Shown: in pieces, positions 7,708 to 16,242 of the stretch
Numbering within the stretch: position 1 is the first letter of the stretch
How the letters are laid out: each line of letters starts with the position of its first letter
NCBI RefSeq assembly: GCF_014201875.1
Contig: NZ_JACHFL010000006.1
Span: 218,092 to 282,091 of the forward strand
DNA from: Deinococcus humi
GTDB lineage: Bacteria; Deinococcota; Deinococci; Deinococcales; Deinococcaceae
Reading direction: 5' to 3'
DNA: 64,000 nucleotides
The notes under the pieces: generated by a model
The model's database searches: none
Told to the model about the DNA's origin: nothing
Seen by the model: the letters and a program-made list of their open reading frames with translations, nothing else
Made by a program: the position numbers and the translations under genes

Positions 7708-8394
7708 TTAACCGCCGACGTCTTCATCCAGAGGCGCGACGCCGACCCGCACCAGCACGGGCGCGCCGCGCCCCACGCGTTTGTTCTCTTGGTGGTAGCT
7801 CTGCAGTTGTCCCATCAGGCGGATCAACGTCACCTGCGCTTCCCGCGTCTGTTCCGGCGTCAACCGGTACTCCGGGCTGCCCATCAGGAACGGCCCAGTC
7901 GGTCCCTGCCAGCCGGTGATCGCTCCGCGCAGCTCCGCGTCGGCGTAGCCCTCGTCGACCTGTGCCCGCTCGCCATCGAAATACACCCGCAGCCCCCATT
8001 CGCGGTCCGGGCTCTGTTCCTCCAGCGCCCTTTCAAAGGCCCGCACGAACGCCTCCCTGAACCGCGCGTCCTGACGCTCTGTGAACCGCTCTTCGAGGCG
8101 GGACGCGCTGATCGCCCGCGTCGCGTGAAAGGGGACGAAGTACGCATCGGACGCCGCCCGGTACCAGCGGACCGCGCGTCCCGCCCGCGGCTCCGCCCGT
8201 TCGATCCGCAGCAACCCGGCCGCCAGGAGGTTCGTGACGTCCCGGTGCACCACGCGGAGGTCCACGTCCAGTGTGCCTGCGGCCGCGGCGACCGTGCTGG
8301 CCTTCCCCTGGAAGCACCCGAGCACTCGACGAACCCTTGGATGTTCCAGCAGCCGGACGGCCTGCGGCTCAGTGATGGACGACATGCTACTCAC
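7708..8394 (-). CDS. ArsR-like winged-helix regulator, 228 aa
   Basis: Residues about 8-75 form a winged helix: AVRLLEHPRVRRVLGCF, an Ala-rich helix, then VHRDVTNLLAAGLLRIERAEPR as recognition helix and wing. The remainder (FVPFHATRAISASRL onward) is a larger mixed domain with an Arg/Glu-rich helix, like ArsR-type regulators that carry a C-terminal sensor part. The start may be ATG 8394 or the in-frame ATG at 8385. It is divergent from the amidohydrolase (46 bp between starts), which it may regulate. The ligand is unknown. Confidence 0.75.
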   Translation of the reverse strand: MSSMSSITEPQAVRLLEHPRVRRVLGCFQGKASTVAAAAGTLDVDLRVVHRDVTNLLAAGLLRIERAEPRAGRAVRWYRAASDAYFVPFHATRAISASRLEERFTERQDARFREAFVRAFERALEEQSPDREWGLRVYFDGERAQVDEGYADAELRGAITGWQGPTGPFLMGSPEYRLTPEQTREAQVTLIRLMGQLQSYHQENKRVGRGAPVLVRVGVAPLDEDVGG

Positions 8395-8440
8395 AACATG
8401 AGCTTATCCCGTGACTAGAAGGCGGGCGAAGCTCAAAGAC

Positions 8441-9766
8441 ATGCCGAATCTCCAACCCCTCGCCCTGTATGGCCGTCTGCTCGCCCCCGCCACTGGCCAG
8501 GTGATCGAGCGCGGCGTGGTCCTGACCCACGAAGGGCAGATCGTCGACGTCGGTCCGGTGGAGGCCGTCAGCGTGCCCTTGGACGCGCGATCGGTCGCCT
8601 TGGGAGAGGCCACCATTCTGCCCGGGCTCATTGACCTGCACGTGCACGCCCGGCCTCACTACACCCCGTTGTCTCTAGAGGCGGGCGTCACCACCATTCG
8701 TGACGCGGCCGGCTCGCTGAACAACGTGACTGACCTGCGTGCTTCGCCGTCAGGTCCCAGGGTGTTCGCCGCAGGTCCCGCCCTTGATGCTCCAAGCAGC
8801 GTCTTCGGACAGTTCGGTCAGGGCGTGCTGGGCCGCGTCGGCGACCGTGATGCGGGGGCATGGGTGCTCGAGACGCCTTCAGACGCGGTCCGCGCAGTGG
8901 AGACCCTCGCCGACGCGGGCATGGACGTCGTAAAGCTGTATGAGCAGCTCGAGGTGGACGTGTACCGCGCCTCGGCCTGCCGGGCCGAGGCGCGTGGCCT
9001 GCCGGTGATGACGGACCTGGGCCTTCTCTGCACGCGAGGTCTGGACGGCGCGCAAGTGGACGCTCTTGACGCAATCCGGGCGGGCGTGCGGAGCATCGAG
9101 CATGCCAGTGGCTACGCGCTGGCGCTCACTCGGCTCGGCGGGGACCCCTACGCCGAGGTGCTGGACGCCAGGCTGGTGCGGCACCTCGCGCGCACCACCG
9201 TCAGCGCGGGCGTCGCCCTGGTTCCGACCCTGGTGACGCTCGCAGGCCTGGCGGGTGAACTCGGTCATCAGCGCTGGCCCAACGCCGGCTTTGCCAATGA
9301 GCGCGCGCGCAGTTTTGAGCCTCAGTGGGCGCCGCTGCGCGCCCTGCCCGAAGGCCACCGACGGTCGGCGCGTGCAGACCTGCGCCTGGCCCGTGCCCTG
9401 GTCCGCGAGATGCTCGACTTGGGCGGCTGCGTGGTGGCCGGGACCGACAGCCCCGCAGCGCCGGACACGCTGCCGGGCTGGGCCCTGCACGCGGAACTGG
9501 ACCTCCTTGTGGGCTGTGGCATGACACCGCTGGAGGCAGTGCGGGCCGCGACCTGGGCGGCGGCGCGGGTGCTGGGCGGTGATGACCTGGGCCAGTTGCG
9601 GCGGGGCGCTGCGGCGGACTTGCTGGTGGTGCGGGGCCAGCCGGACCGGCGACTGACGGACCTGCGCGCCGTGGAGCTCGTCATGCAGAACGGCGTCCTG
9701 CAACCGGGGCAGCATTTTCCCACTTCCACTGTCGATCGCACCTCCCCGGGCGACGTTTTAGCCTGA
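8441..9766 (+). CDS. Amidohydrolase-family metal-dependent hydrolase, 441 aa
   Basis: A cyclic-amide-hydrolase-superfamily TIM-barrel enzyme. The first strand carries GLIDLHVHARPH with the H-x-H pair at about His67 and His69. KLYEQ provides the candidate carbamylated or metal-linked Lys near residue 164. SIEHASGYA and later VAGTDSPAAPDTLPG (Asp about 335) give the further conserved His and Asp. The C-terminal RRGAAADLLVVRGQP is typical of imidazolonepropionase/prolidase-like members. The true start is probably ATG 8441 (MPNLQPLAL). A frame from 8411 would add ten residues. The substrate cannot be told. Confidence 0.85.
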   Translation: MPNLQPLALYGRLLAPATGQVIERGVVLTHEGQIVDVGPVEAVSVPLDARSVALGEATILPGLIDLHVHARPHYTPLSLEAGVTTIRDAAGSLNNVTDLRASPSGPRVFAAGPALDAPSSVFGQFGQGVLGRVGDRDAGAWVLETPSDAVRAVETLADAGMDVVKLYEQLEVDVYRASACRAEARGLPVMTDLGLLCTRGLDGAQVDALDAIRAGVRSIEHASGYALALTRLGGDPYAEVLDARLVRHLARTTVSAGVALVPTLVTLAGLAGELGHQRWPNAGFANERARSFEPQWAPLRALPEGHRRSARADLRLARALVREMLDLGGCVVAGTDSPAAPDTLPGWALHAELDLLVGCGMTPLEAVRAATWAAARVLGGDDLGQLRRGAAADLLVVRGQPDRRLTDLRAVELVMQNGVLQPGQHFPTSTVDRTSPGDVLA

Positions 9767-9817
9767 TGTGACTCAAATGTGGAAGGCTGCTGTCTTCCCC
9801 CGCGTTACCTTGGGTTC

Positions 9818-10924
9818 ATGACCATCCTGCAGTCCCGTCTGGACGACCTGATCCAGGCCGCGCGTGACGCCAACAGCAGCGCGCTGGTCATTCTCCACCA
9901 CGGCGAACCGCTGGTGAACGAGCTCCTGGACGATCAGGGAGACCGCCCCATCGAGACCATGAGCGTGACCAAGGCGGTGTTGAGTCTCCTTGTTGGGCGC
10001 GCGGTCACGCTGGGCCATCTGCCAGACGTGGACCTCCCCATCCGTGACCTGTATCCCGAATGGCAGCAGGGCCGCAAGCGCCACCTCACCCTGCGCCACC
10101 TGCTCACCCACACCAGCGGCCTGCAGAACCTGCCCATCGCCCACCAGGAGATCTACCCCAGCCCCGATCTCGTGCAGCTGGCCCTCTGCGCGGAGCTGGA
10201 CCATCCACCGGGGACACACTTTGCCTACAACAACAAAGCGGTCAACCTGATCTGCAGCGTGCTGGAACGCGCCACGGGGCACAAGGCCGACGACTTTGCC
10301 CGTGCCGAACTGTTCGGGCCGCTGGGCATTGAGGACTGGTCTTGGGCGCGCGATGAGGCGGGCAATCCGCACGGCATGTCGGGGCTGAGCCTTCGCCCCC
10401 GTGATCTGGCCCGACTGGGGCAACTGACGCTCGATGGCGGTGAGGTGGACGGAGCGCCGCTGATCTCACGGGAGTGGATCGAGGAGAGTACGCAGCCCGC
10501 GACACCTGTGGAGAACACCATGGGCTTGCTGTGGTGGATGCTGTTCGCCTGGACGCGCCACAGCGTGACCGAGCGAGAGCTTCAGAATGTCGCTGAACTG
10601 GGGGGAACGCCTCAGCAGCTGGCTGCGCTTCGCCAGTGTCTGTGCACCGATGTGAGCCGGGCCGAGTTGATCACGCTGATCCGCGCGGCGGGGGTGGTTC
10701 CGCCGGAACTGCCGGTGTTGCCGGGGAAAGGCTGGATGACGCAGGAGCATGGACCCAGGGTGGGGGTCCGTCACGATGGGGACCTGGGACAACACCTGAT
10801 TGTGCATCAGGAGGCGAAACTGGTGGCCGTGCGCCTGATCGCCTGGGGTCATCCACAGGCCAGGGAGAGGGCCAGCAACTTCGCCAGCTTCAATGACCTC
10901 GTCCTTTCGCTCGTCGCGCCGTAA
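9818..10924 (+). CDS. Serine hydrolase, class C beta-lactamase/penicillin-binding fold, 368 aa
   Basis: The S-x-x-K motif is SVTK at Ser49-Lys52 and the Y-x-N motif is YNN at Tyr137-Asn139. Between them LRHLLTHTSGLQNLP is the family signature. A late RHDGDLGQ stretch stands where K/H-T/D-G is expected. No signal peptide is present, so it is probably cytoplasmic: an esterase, peptidase or of unknown role rather than a secreted beta-lactamase. Start at ATG 9818; a longer frame from 9779 has no support. It stands alone after the amidohydrolase, separated by 51 bp. Confidence 0.85.
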   Translation: MTILQSRLDDLIQAARDANSSALVILHHGEPLVNELLDDQGDRPIETMSVTKAVLSLLVGRAVTLGHLPDVDLPIRDLYPEWQQGRKRHLTLRHLLTHTSGLQNLPIAHQEIYPSPDLVQLALCAELDHPPGTHFAYNNKAVNLICSVLERATGHKADDFARAELFGPLGIEDWSWARDEAGNPHGMSGLSLRPRDLARLGQLTLDGGEVDGAPLISREWIEESTQPATPVENTMGLLWWMLFAWTRHSVTERELQNVAELGGTPQQLAALRQCLCTDVSRAELITLIRAAGVVPPELPVLPGKGWMTQEHGPRVGVRHDGDLGQHLIVHQEAKLVAVRLIAWGHPQARERASNFASFNDLVLSLVAP

Positions 10925-11070
10925 CGCGCTGGTGGAATCACGTTCCACCGGTCTTCCTGGCCCTTCAACCCTATGCACTCTGAGTGTTCAGCCCCAGCGA
11001 CAACTCCGTTGACCACAGGGTCCCTGAAGATAAGCCCCAATATTTCCCAGATTTCGTGCCGCCGCCCTGT

Positions 11071-11733
11071 TTACGACGATGTCGCTCTGGCCAGGACCAC
11101 ATACCGTTCTTCCCGGTAGGGCATGCCTTGTGGGGTGACGCCTGCCTCCCAGTCCGCTCTGGATACGGGCTCGTCCATCCACTCACCGCGCATCCGCCAG
11201 TCCTCCCAGGTCGGTGCATAGGCCTGAACGGAAATGCTCCACTCTGCCACGATCCTCCACTGAACGGCCGTCAGACGTTCGGCCACCTGAGGCACGGTCA
11301 GACGAGGTCCCACGTAGAGAAACTGAGCGCCTGGGGCGGCCAGTTCAGGCAGACGCAAGATGATGCTCGTCGGCCCACGGCGAGAGACGATCACATCAAA
11401 AGGGTCCTGCAACGCGGCGGGCAGGGCATCTTTCCCATTCCATTCCTCAAACACGGCGTGCGGGGCGTTCCGCCTGGCCATCTCCAGCAGTTCTGGGACC
11501 TGATCATAGGCGATCCACTGCTGGACGGTTTGGCCGAAGCGAAGGGCATCTGGGCCGTGACCGCAGCCGGCTTCCAGGACCCGCGCATCCGGACGGAGCA
11601 CTTGTTCCAGGAGAAGGTCAAAGGTCTGTTCTGGATCGGGCCCATCTAGGACACGACGCCACGGATGGTGGTATCCGCCGAGCTCAGCCGCGAGGTGGGC
11701 GTACCATGCTTTGGAATGAGGCAAGGGCGGCAT
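11071..11733 (-). CDS. Class I SAM-dependent methyltransferase, 220 aa
   Basis: Motif I is VLEAGCGHGPDALRF near residues 50-64, followed by WIAYDQVPELLEMAR (motif II acidic residue) and DPFDVIVSRRGPTS (post-I/IV region). These are the elements of a Rossmann-fold methyltransferase of about the usual size. The chosen start is ATG 11733 with AGAGG upstream. The longer frame to 11871 is not protein-like. The substrate is unknown. It is convergent with the beta-lactamase-like gene and has no operon partner. Confidence 0.8.
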   Translation of the reverse strand: MPPLPHSKAWYAHLAAELGGYHHPWRRVLDGPDPEQTFDLLLEQVLRPDARVLEAGCGHGPDALRFGQTVQQWIAYDQVPELLEMARRNAPHAVFEEWNGKDALPAALQDPFDVIVSRRGPTSIILRLPELAAPGAQFLYVGPRLTVPQVAERLTAVQWRIVAEWSISVQAYAPTWEDWRMRGEWMDEPVSRADWEAGVTPQGMPYREERYVVLARATSS

Positions 11734-11749
11734 TGCCTCTACAGTACTG

Positions 11750-12177
11750 CCCTCCCCTCCCGTCCTCCTGCTTACATTTTTTGGAGGTGTTCTCAAGGTC
11801 TGCCTCCACCAGAGTGACGCACTCCTGTGGCACGTCGCCGCTGTCATTCTGGCCGCGAGCGGCAGTGTCATTGTCGAAAACCATTTTTACCGCCACATCA
11901 TCGAAGAGCACCTGCTGGACCTGGCCATCACCCATCGGGCCCACCTTGCCCATATTTTATAGGCGCCCTGATCGGAACTCAAGCGGCCGCATGCAGAGCA
12001 GGACGCCTTAGGAAAGCGGCCGTACATCCCCCAACCGTTTCAGCAGGAGGATCTTCCTCCTGAGGTGTGCTGGATGCCGTGAGCTCTGGATGCTCCCTGC
12101 TCCGACTCGACACGACGCAGGCCAAATGCCTTGATCTCGCGGTGGCCTGGATCAAGGAGTAGGAGCAAGAGCATCCA
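11750..12177 (+). other. Intergenic stretch with gene fragments
   Basis: A top-strand frame around 11791-11961 reads protein-like (SVIVENHFYRHIIEEHLLD, ending THRAHLAHIL and a stop) but has no start codon. A short C-terminal-looking frame ends near 12162 (CLDLAVAWIKE). A perfect 8-bp hairpin CAGGAGGA-TCT-TCCTCCTG lies at 12044-12062. These look like remnants of one or two lost genes. Confidence 0.4.
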
Positions 12178-12336
12178 GTGAGTGCGTACTATGGGCCCGC
12201 TCTACCATGCAGACGGGCCCAAACCTTTGCTGAGCGCCGATGGAGTTGCCGGACGCCCGGACGTGCAGACGCTGTTCCTAGCGCGCGTCGAGCTATCAAT
12301 GACCGACGAAGTAGAACAACTTTTGTAAAGTGGGTT

Positions 12337-12912
12337 GTGGCTTCCCATCTTGTTCTTATTACAGGTGCGCCAGCAAGTGGAAAAAGCAGCTTGGCAGTTG
12401 GTTTGGCAGCGACTCTAGGGTGGCCGCTTTTATCTCGTGATCGACTTCAAGAAATTCTGCACGACGCCTTAGCCCAAGAGGCGACGTCAAGTCTTTCGTC
12501 AGCAACATGGAAGGTCATGTATGCTCTCGCTCTTGATCTCCTCAAGGGAGGCTCCAATCTTATCATTGACAGTAGTCTGGATCAATTTAGAGCTGTTGAC
12601 GAGGTTAGACCACTCCTTGCTTATTCAACAACAAGCCATATCCATCTTGATTGTGCCCGTGATATTCGCGTAGAGCGTTATTCCCTCCGGGCCGCCCATC
12701 GTCATTTGTGGTTCAATATTAGAGAACTGGCAAAACGCTATGCCGACGAGTCAGATCGTTGGTCCTATTTTGAAGAACCCCCTGCCATAGGACAGCCACT
12801 CCTACGTATTGATACTTCTGAAAATGAGGATTATTTTGATCAGGTTCTAGCTTTTGTAGAGTCAGTCAGGACTTGTACCTCCCAGAAGCCCTCAGCACCT
12901 GACACTCCGTGA
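12337..12912 (+). CDS. P-loop kinase-like AAA ATPase, AT-rich, 191 aa
   Basis: Starts VVASHLVLITGAPASGKSSLA, a Walker A (GxxxxGKS) on the first strand, as in small nucleoside, chloramphenicol-phosphotransferase or zeta-toxin-like kinases. LIIDSSLDQFRAVDEVRPLL gives a Walker-B-like acidic strand and CARDIRVERYSLRAAHRH a lid-like basic helix. The start is taken as GTG 12337 because the frame upstream (to 12178) is not protein-like. Base composition is clearly AT-richer than all neighbours, suggesting recent transfer. The phosphate acceptor is unknown. No antitoxin-like gene adjoins it. Confidence 0.7.
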   Translation: MASHLVLITGAPASGKSSLAVGLAATLGWPLLSRDRLQEILHDALAQEATSSLSSATWKVMYALALDLLKGGSNLIIDSSLDQFRAVDEVRPLLAYSTTSHIHLDCARDIRVERYSLRAAHRHLWFNIRELAKRYADESDRWSYFEEPPAIGQPLLRIDTSENEDYFDQVLAFVESVRTCTSQKPSAPDTP

Positions 12913-13283
12913 ATCCACACGCTGGACGCATCGGCGCCGCTCTTCACCTCAGCTTTCTGAACCCCTGTTCCGGCTGCTTTGCCTCTCCGCTCCGCCACCC
13001 TGCAGCCGGTGGACTGGGCAGCAGCACGGCTACTCACGAGCGCCATAGTTGCCCGGGTTCCTCTGAGGGCCGCACTGAACCTGTTGCAAAAGGTCATGGA
13101 CACCAACAATCGTGCTGGGTGCTCTGGCCCGCGTCACCTGTTCTATCCGTCCCGTTCTGACGGTCTCTCAGGAGCTGGCACACCACACCGAGCTCACTCC
13201 ATCTCAATCGCTGGAAAGTATTGAGGTGGCTCTGGTGACCGACGCTTGGGCCGGCCGACAGCGCAAGTCTGATCGGCGCTCAA
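12913..13283 (+). pseudogene. Decayed hypothetical gene
   Basis: Two frames look like consecutive parts of one protein: ATLQPVDWAAARLLTSAIVA to LLQKVMDTN (about 12985-13105), then a frame from about 13112 (ALARVTCSIRPVLTVSQELA, SLESIEVALVTDAWAG). A single frameshift near 13105 would join them. I cannot name the family. Confidence 0.35.
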
Positions 13284-14504
13284 TCACGGTCTCGGGCGCT
13301 CGAACCCTTTCAGGTACTCTTCAATCGGTTCCAGGCCAATCCGGGCCCGCCGCTCGTTGACATGCGCGGGGTCCTCCAGCATCCGGGGAAAGGCGGTGCC
13401 CTGCACGTCGTCGGTCATCACCTGCGTCCCGTAGAGCTGCGGCTGGCCCGCCGCCAGCCGGACCCGATCGGTCAGGTAGGCCAGGTTCTGTGCCTCACCC
13501 TGGGAGCTGAGCTGCTGCCCAATCAGGTCGAGGATACAGGCCTGCAGCGAGGGCTTCAGGTCAGCATGCTGCGTCAGGAGCCACGCGTTGAAGGCCAGTT
13601 CCGGCGTGCTGCGGTTCTTGCTCGGCCAGCCCCGCTGGCGCAGCACCTCTTTGAGCCAGACCGTCGATTCTCGGTCCACGTCGGCGACTGACCGCGCCCC
13701 GCTCTGTCCCATACGACTGGCCTGATCCTGCTCGACCAGCACGGCTGCCTGTTCGTCCAAAGCATCGATCTGGCCCGGCGTCAGTGGCGTGTTGAGCGCG
13801 CGGGCGCTGGTGAACTTCCGGCAGACCTCACGCAGCACCACCGGCTGCTTTAACCCTTCCGGGACTGGGCGGGGTGGTTGACTGGCGTTCAGCTGGGTGA
13901 GCTGGTCTTTCAAGGAAGGGAGACCAGCGGCAGTCCGCCGGGCGTCCACCGTCGCCTCATCCTCGATGGGGAGCGGGACCAGCCGTGAGCCACGGCGGGT
14001 GACCATCGTCCCATACCGCTGCTTCTCGCCAACTGACACGAGCGCCTGATCGATCATTCTCGCCGCCTGTGCCCGCTGAGCCGGTGTTGTCGCCCGAACC
14101 AGGGCGACGGGTCCAGCGCACCACAACACCTCAGGATCACTGATCAGCGGCCACGCACCGATCTCGGTCCTCAGTCCCGGATCCTCGGGCCAGCCTGTGA
14201 CGGCCAGCAGACGGGCCAGGTAGGTGTCGATCTCTCGGGACACTGCATTGAGCGCCTCCAGATCGGCGTCCGTGGGTGGCCGGTGGCCCAGTCGGGCGAT
14301 CAATGCCTGAACGTGTTGCGTGTAAGCAGATACGGTCGCGTGCACGGCCTGCGTGAATGCCGGACTCGTCGGCGCGGCGTTCGGGGCGACGATCTTCGCG
14401 CATGCCGTTTCATCCGGCAGAGAGTTGCCCTGGGCGGACGCGGTGCCCAGGGCGGCCAGGATGCCAACCATCACCCATTTCTGTCCGCTGTGTCTGCTCG
14501 TCAT
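13284..14504 (-). CDS. Exported protein with two DUF6624-like domains, 406 aa
   Basis: An N-terminal signal peptide (KWVMVGILAALGTASAQG) predicts export. Two copies of a DUF6624-type module follow. The first has GWPEDPGLRTEIGAWPLISD, QRYGTMV and DEATVDARRTAAGLPSL. The second has RGWPSKNRSTPELAFNAWLL, AYLTDRVRLAAGQPQLYGTQV and DPAHVNERRARIGLEPIEEYL. The G-W-P, YGT-Q and V-x-E-R-R...G-L signatures recur in both. The function of the domain is not known to me. It lies divergently next to the PadR operon, whose last gene also ends in a DUF6624-like module, suggesting a shared role. Confidence 0.75.
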   Translation of the reverse strand: MTSRHSGQKWVMVGILAALGTASAQGNSLPDETACAKIVAPNAAPTSPAFTQAVHATVSAYTQHVQALIARLGHRPPTDADLEALNAVSREIDTYLARLLAVTGWPEDPGLRTEIGAWPLISDPEVLWCAGPVALVRATTPAQRAQAARMIDQALVSVGEKQRYGTMVTRRGSRLVPLPIEDEATVDARRTAAGLPSLKDQLTQLNASQPPRPVPEGLKQPVVLREVCRKFTSARALNTPLTPGQIDALDEQAAVLVEQDQASRMGQSGARSVADVDRESTVWLKEVLRQRGWPSKNRSTPELAFNAWLLTQHADLKPSLQACILDLIGQQLSSQGEAQNLAYLTDRVRLAAGQPQLYGTQVMTDDVQGTAFPRMLEDPAHVNERRARIGLEPIEEYLKGFERPRP

Positions 14505-14604
14505 GGTGTGCTCCAGTCTGGCACGGCCGACATGGTTGTCATCCCGCAGGTCAACGCCTTCTTAGGCTCAATTCCACTGCACATTGCTTACCAAGCCCCC
14601 TTGC

Positions 14605-14645
14605 TTTCCGATGCTGGTAGGCATAAGCTACACCTACATCGGAAA
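14605..14645. promoter_or_regulatory. Inverted repeat upstream of padR, probable operator
   Basis: TTTCCGATG (14605-14613) and CATCGGAAA (14637-14645) are perfect complements, with TAGG/CCTA extending the symmetry inward. The repeat sits 45 bp before the PadR ATG and 100 bp before the divergent DUF6624 gene start, so one site could control both. Confidence 0.6.
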
Positions 14646-14689
14646 ACTATGGTGAGATTGTGGACGCCCCCGGTGCCTCAGGAGGATGG

Positions 14690-15034
14690 ATGAACACCCC
14701 CGCAATGGACCCCCAGCAACTCAAAGGCCACCTCGATCTGCTCCTGCTCGCCACCCTGGAGGACAGTCCTCGTTACGGTGGTCAGATCATCGCTGACGTG
14801 CAGGCCGCCACCGATGGCTTCTTCAACCTGCGCGAGGGCACGCTGTATCCGGCGCTGCACCGACTGGAGAAAGCGGGTTGGATTTCAGGTGAGTTCCAGC
14901 AACTGCCCCGTGGGGGCAGCCCGGTCAAGGTCTACACCCTGACCCCTACGGGCCGAACCGAACTGCGTGAGCAGCGCGAGAAGTACGAACGCTTTGCAAG
15001 TGCGGTGCGCGGCGTGATCGGCGGCAGCGTATGA
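14690..15034 (+). CDS. PadR-family transcriptional regulator, 114 aa
   Basis: A short PadR protein: LKGHLDLLLLATLEDSPRYG, then REGTLYPALHRLEKAGWI (recognition helix and wing) and VYTLTPTGRTELREQREKYE as the C-terminal dimerisation helix. ATG 14690 follows AGGAGG at the right distance. Its stop overlaps the ATG of the first paralogue (ATGA), so it is translationally coupled to the array. PadR proteins of this type are commonly encoded with permease-prefix-domain membrane proteins and act as local repressors. The inverted repeat at 14605 is the likely site. Confidence 0.9.
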   Translation: MNTPAMDPQQLKGHLDLLLLATLEDSPRYGGQIIADVQAATDGFFNLREGTLYPALHRLEKAGWISGEFQQLPRGGSPVKVYTLTPTGRTELREQREKYERFASAVRGVIGGSV

Positions 15035-16242
15035 GCGAGGTGGATCGATACTTGAAGCGGGCTACCCGTGGGTTGTGGGGGCAGAAGAAACGCGATGCTC
15101 AGACCGAGTTGCGCGGGGCCATTGAGGACAAAGTCTACCGCCACCGTCTGAGCGGGCTTGACGAGGTTGAGGCCCAACATGTGGCCCTGCGGGATCTGGG
15201 CAGTCCTGCCGCGATCGCCCGTGACCTCAACCGTGTCCACACGGGACCACATATCGCCGGAATGACGTTGCTGCTCGGGCTGGCTGGCCTGCTCGGCTTC
15301 CAGGCAGTGGCGCAAATTCAATCCATCGGAACCGCCTATACGGCCAGTTCCATCGACAACACCTGCCGTGTCGCCACGCCTGCTGAACTGCAAACGGCCA
15401 CGCTCGCCATCCAGGAGCAGTACCGCCAGCATCTTGCTCGTTACGGCGGCGCGCAGGCGTTCGTTCAAAAGTGCCGGAATGGAGACGTGCCCATTGTGGG
15501 GACTCCTCTGCTGAAGGTCAGTGATGTTCTGGCCGCCCTCAAGGCTGGAGGGATCCAGGTAGGAGATCAGACGGATTCCACCTCCGCCACCTCCACGACG
15601 CCGCTAATTCTCTACACCGGGGCGAACCACGACACGCCCGGTCCGCTGTACCACACCACGGACATTGGCGGCGAGCGCTACATCGGAACGGGCGACCTGA
15701 TCGCATTTCTGAGTCTTGCGACGACGCAGCCCCTGCGGCTCAGTGGCGCGCGCAACCCTGTCTTGCAGGTGGGTCAGGTGCAGCTGCAACTGGGCACGGA
15801 GCGCGCGCCCATCCTCCGGACCAACGTGGTGGCAGGCGTCATCCTGCGTGGCCCCGAGAACCTGAACCTGCCCCGGCCAGCAGTACTGGCGTATGGCGTG
15901 GACGGCGGCTCGCCTGAGCCTTCCGCGCCCCACCTGTCGGTACCCGGTCAGGACGGAGACCTCTTTGCGATCTTTCAGAACTTCGAGCGCCTCAAGGGCA
16001 ACTCTTCAGAATGGCTGATGGTGCGCGAACGCCTGGACGGTTCCATCCCCATCGCCTTCCAGGCGGTCACGCCCGCGCCCCGACTGGTGACCACCCTGGA
16101 GGAGCTGGATGCAGCGACTGCTCGGAAGGAGAACGCAGTGATGGTGTATCGCCTGAACGCCGCTGATCTGCGTGACATGACCCTGACTGAGGTCCCCGCC
16201 TCGCAGCTTCGTCTCACCGTCAAGCCCCCGGGGAACCAATGA
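15031..16242 (+). CDS. Permease-prefix-domain membrane protein, paralogue 1 of 4, 403 aa
   Basis: Residues 1-72 form a basic cytoplasmic prefix domain (VDRYLKRATRGLWGQKKRDA, then LRDLGSPAAIARDLN) as found ahead of PadR-linked permeases. One membrane segment (about 76-95) ends in QAVAQ, an A-x-A site. The exported part has LLKVSDVLAALKAGGIQV near 165, ERYIGTGDLIAFL near 215, NPVLQVGQVQLQLG near 245, and a C-terminal AVMVYRLNAADLRDMTL. There is no permease domain. It overlaps padR by 4 bp and paralogue 2 by 4 bp. Role unknown; see the cluster finding. Confidence 0.85.
   Translation: MSEVDRYLKRATRGLWGQKKRDAQTELRGAIEDKVYRHRLSGLDEVEAQHVALRDLGSPAAIARDLNRVHTGPHIAGMTLLLGLAGLLGFQAVAQIQSIGTAYTASSIDNTCRVATPAELQTATLAIQEQYRQHLARYGGAQAFVQKCRNGDVPIVGTPLLKVSDVLAALKAGGIQVGDQTDSTSATSTTPLILYTGANHDTPGPLYHTTDIGGERYIGTGDLIAFLSLATTQPLRLSGARNPVLQVGQVQLQLGTERAPILRTNVVAGVILRGPENLNLPRPAVLAYGVDGGSPEPSAPHLSVPGQDGDLFAIFQNFERLKGNSSEWLMVRERLDGSIPIAFQAVTPAPRLVTTLEELDAATARKENAVMVYRLNAADLRDMTLTEVPASQLRLTVKPPGNQ

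Noticed and set aside
8879..9715. 278-codon minus-strand frame
   Set aside because: Antisense to the amidohydrolase, which has clear catalytic motifs on the other strand.
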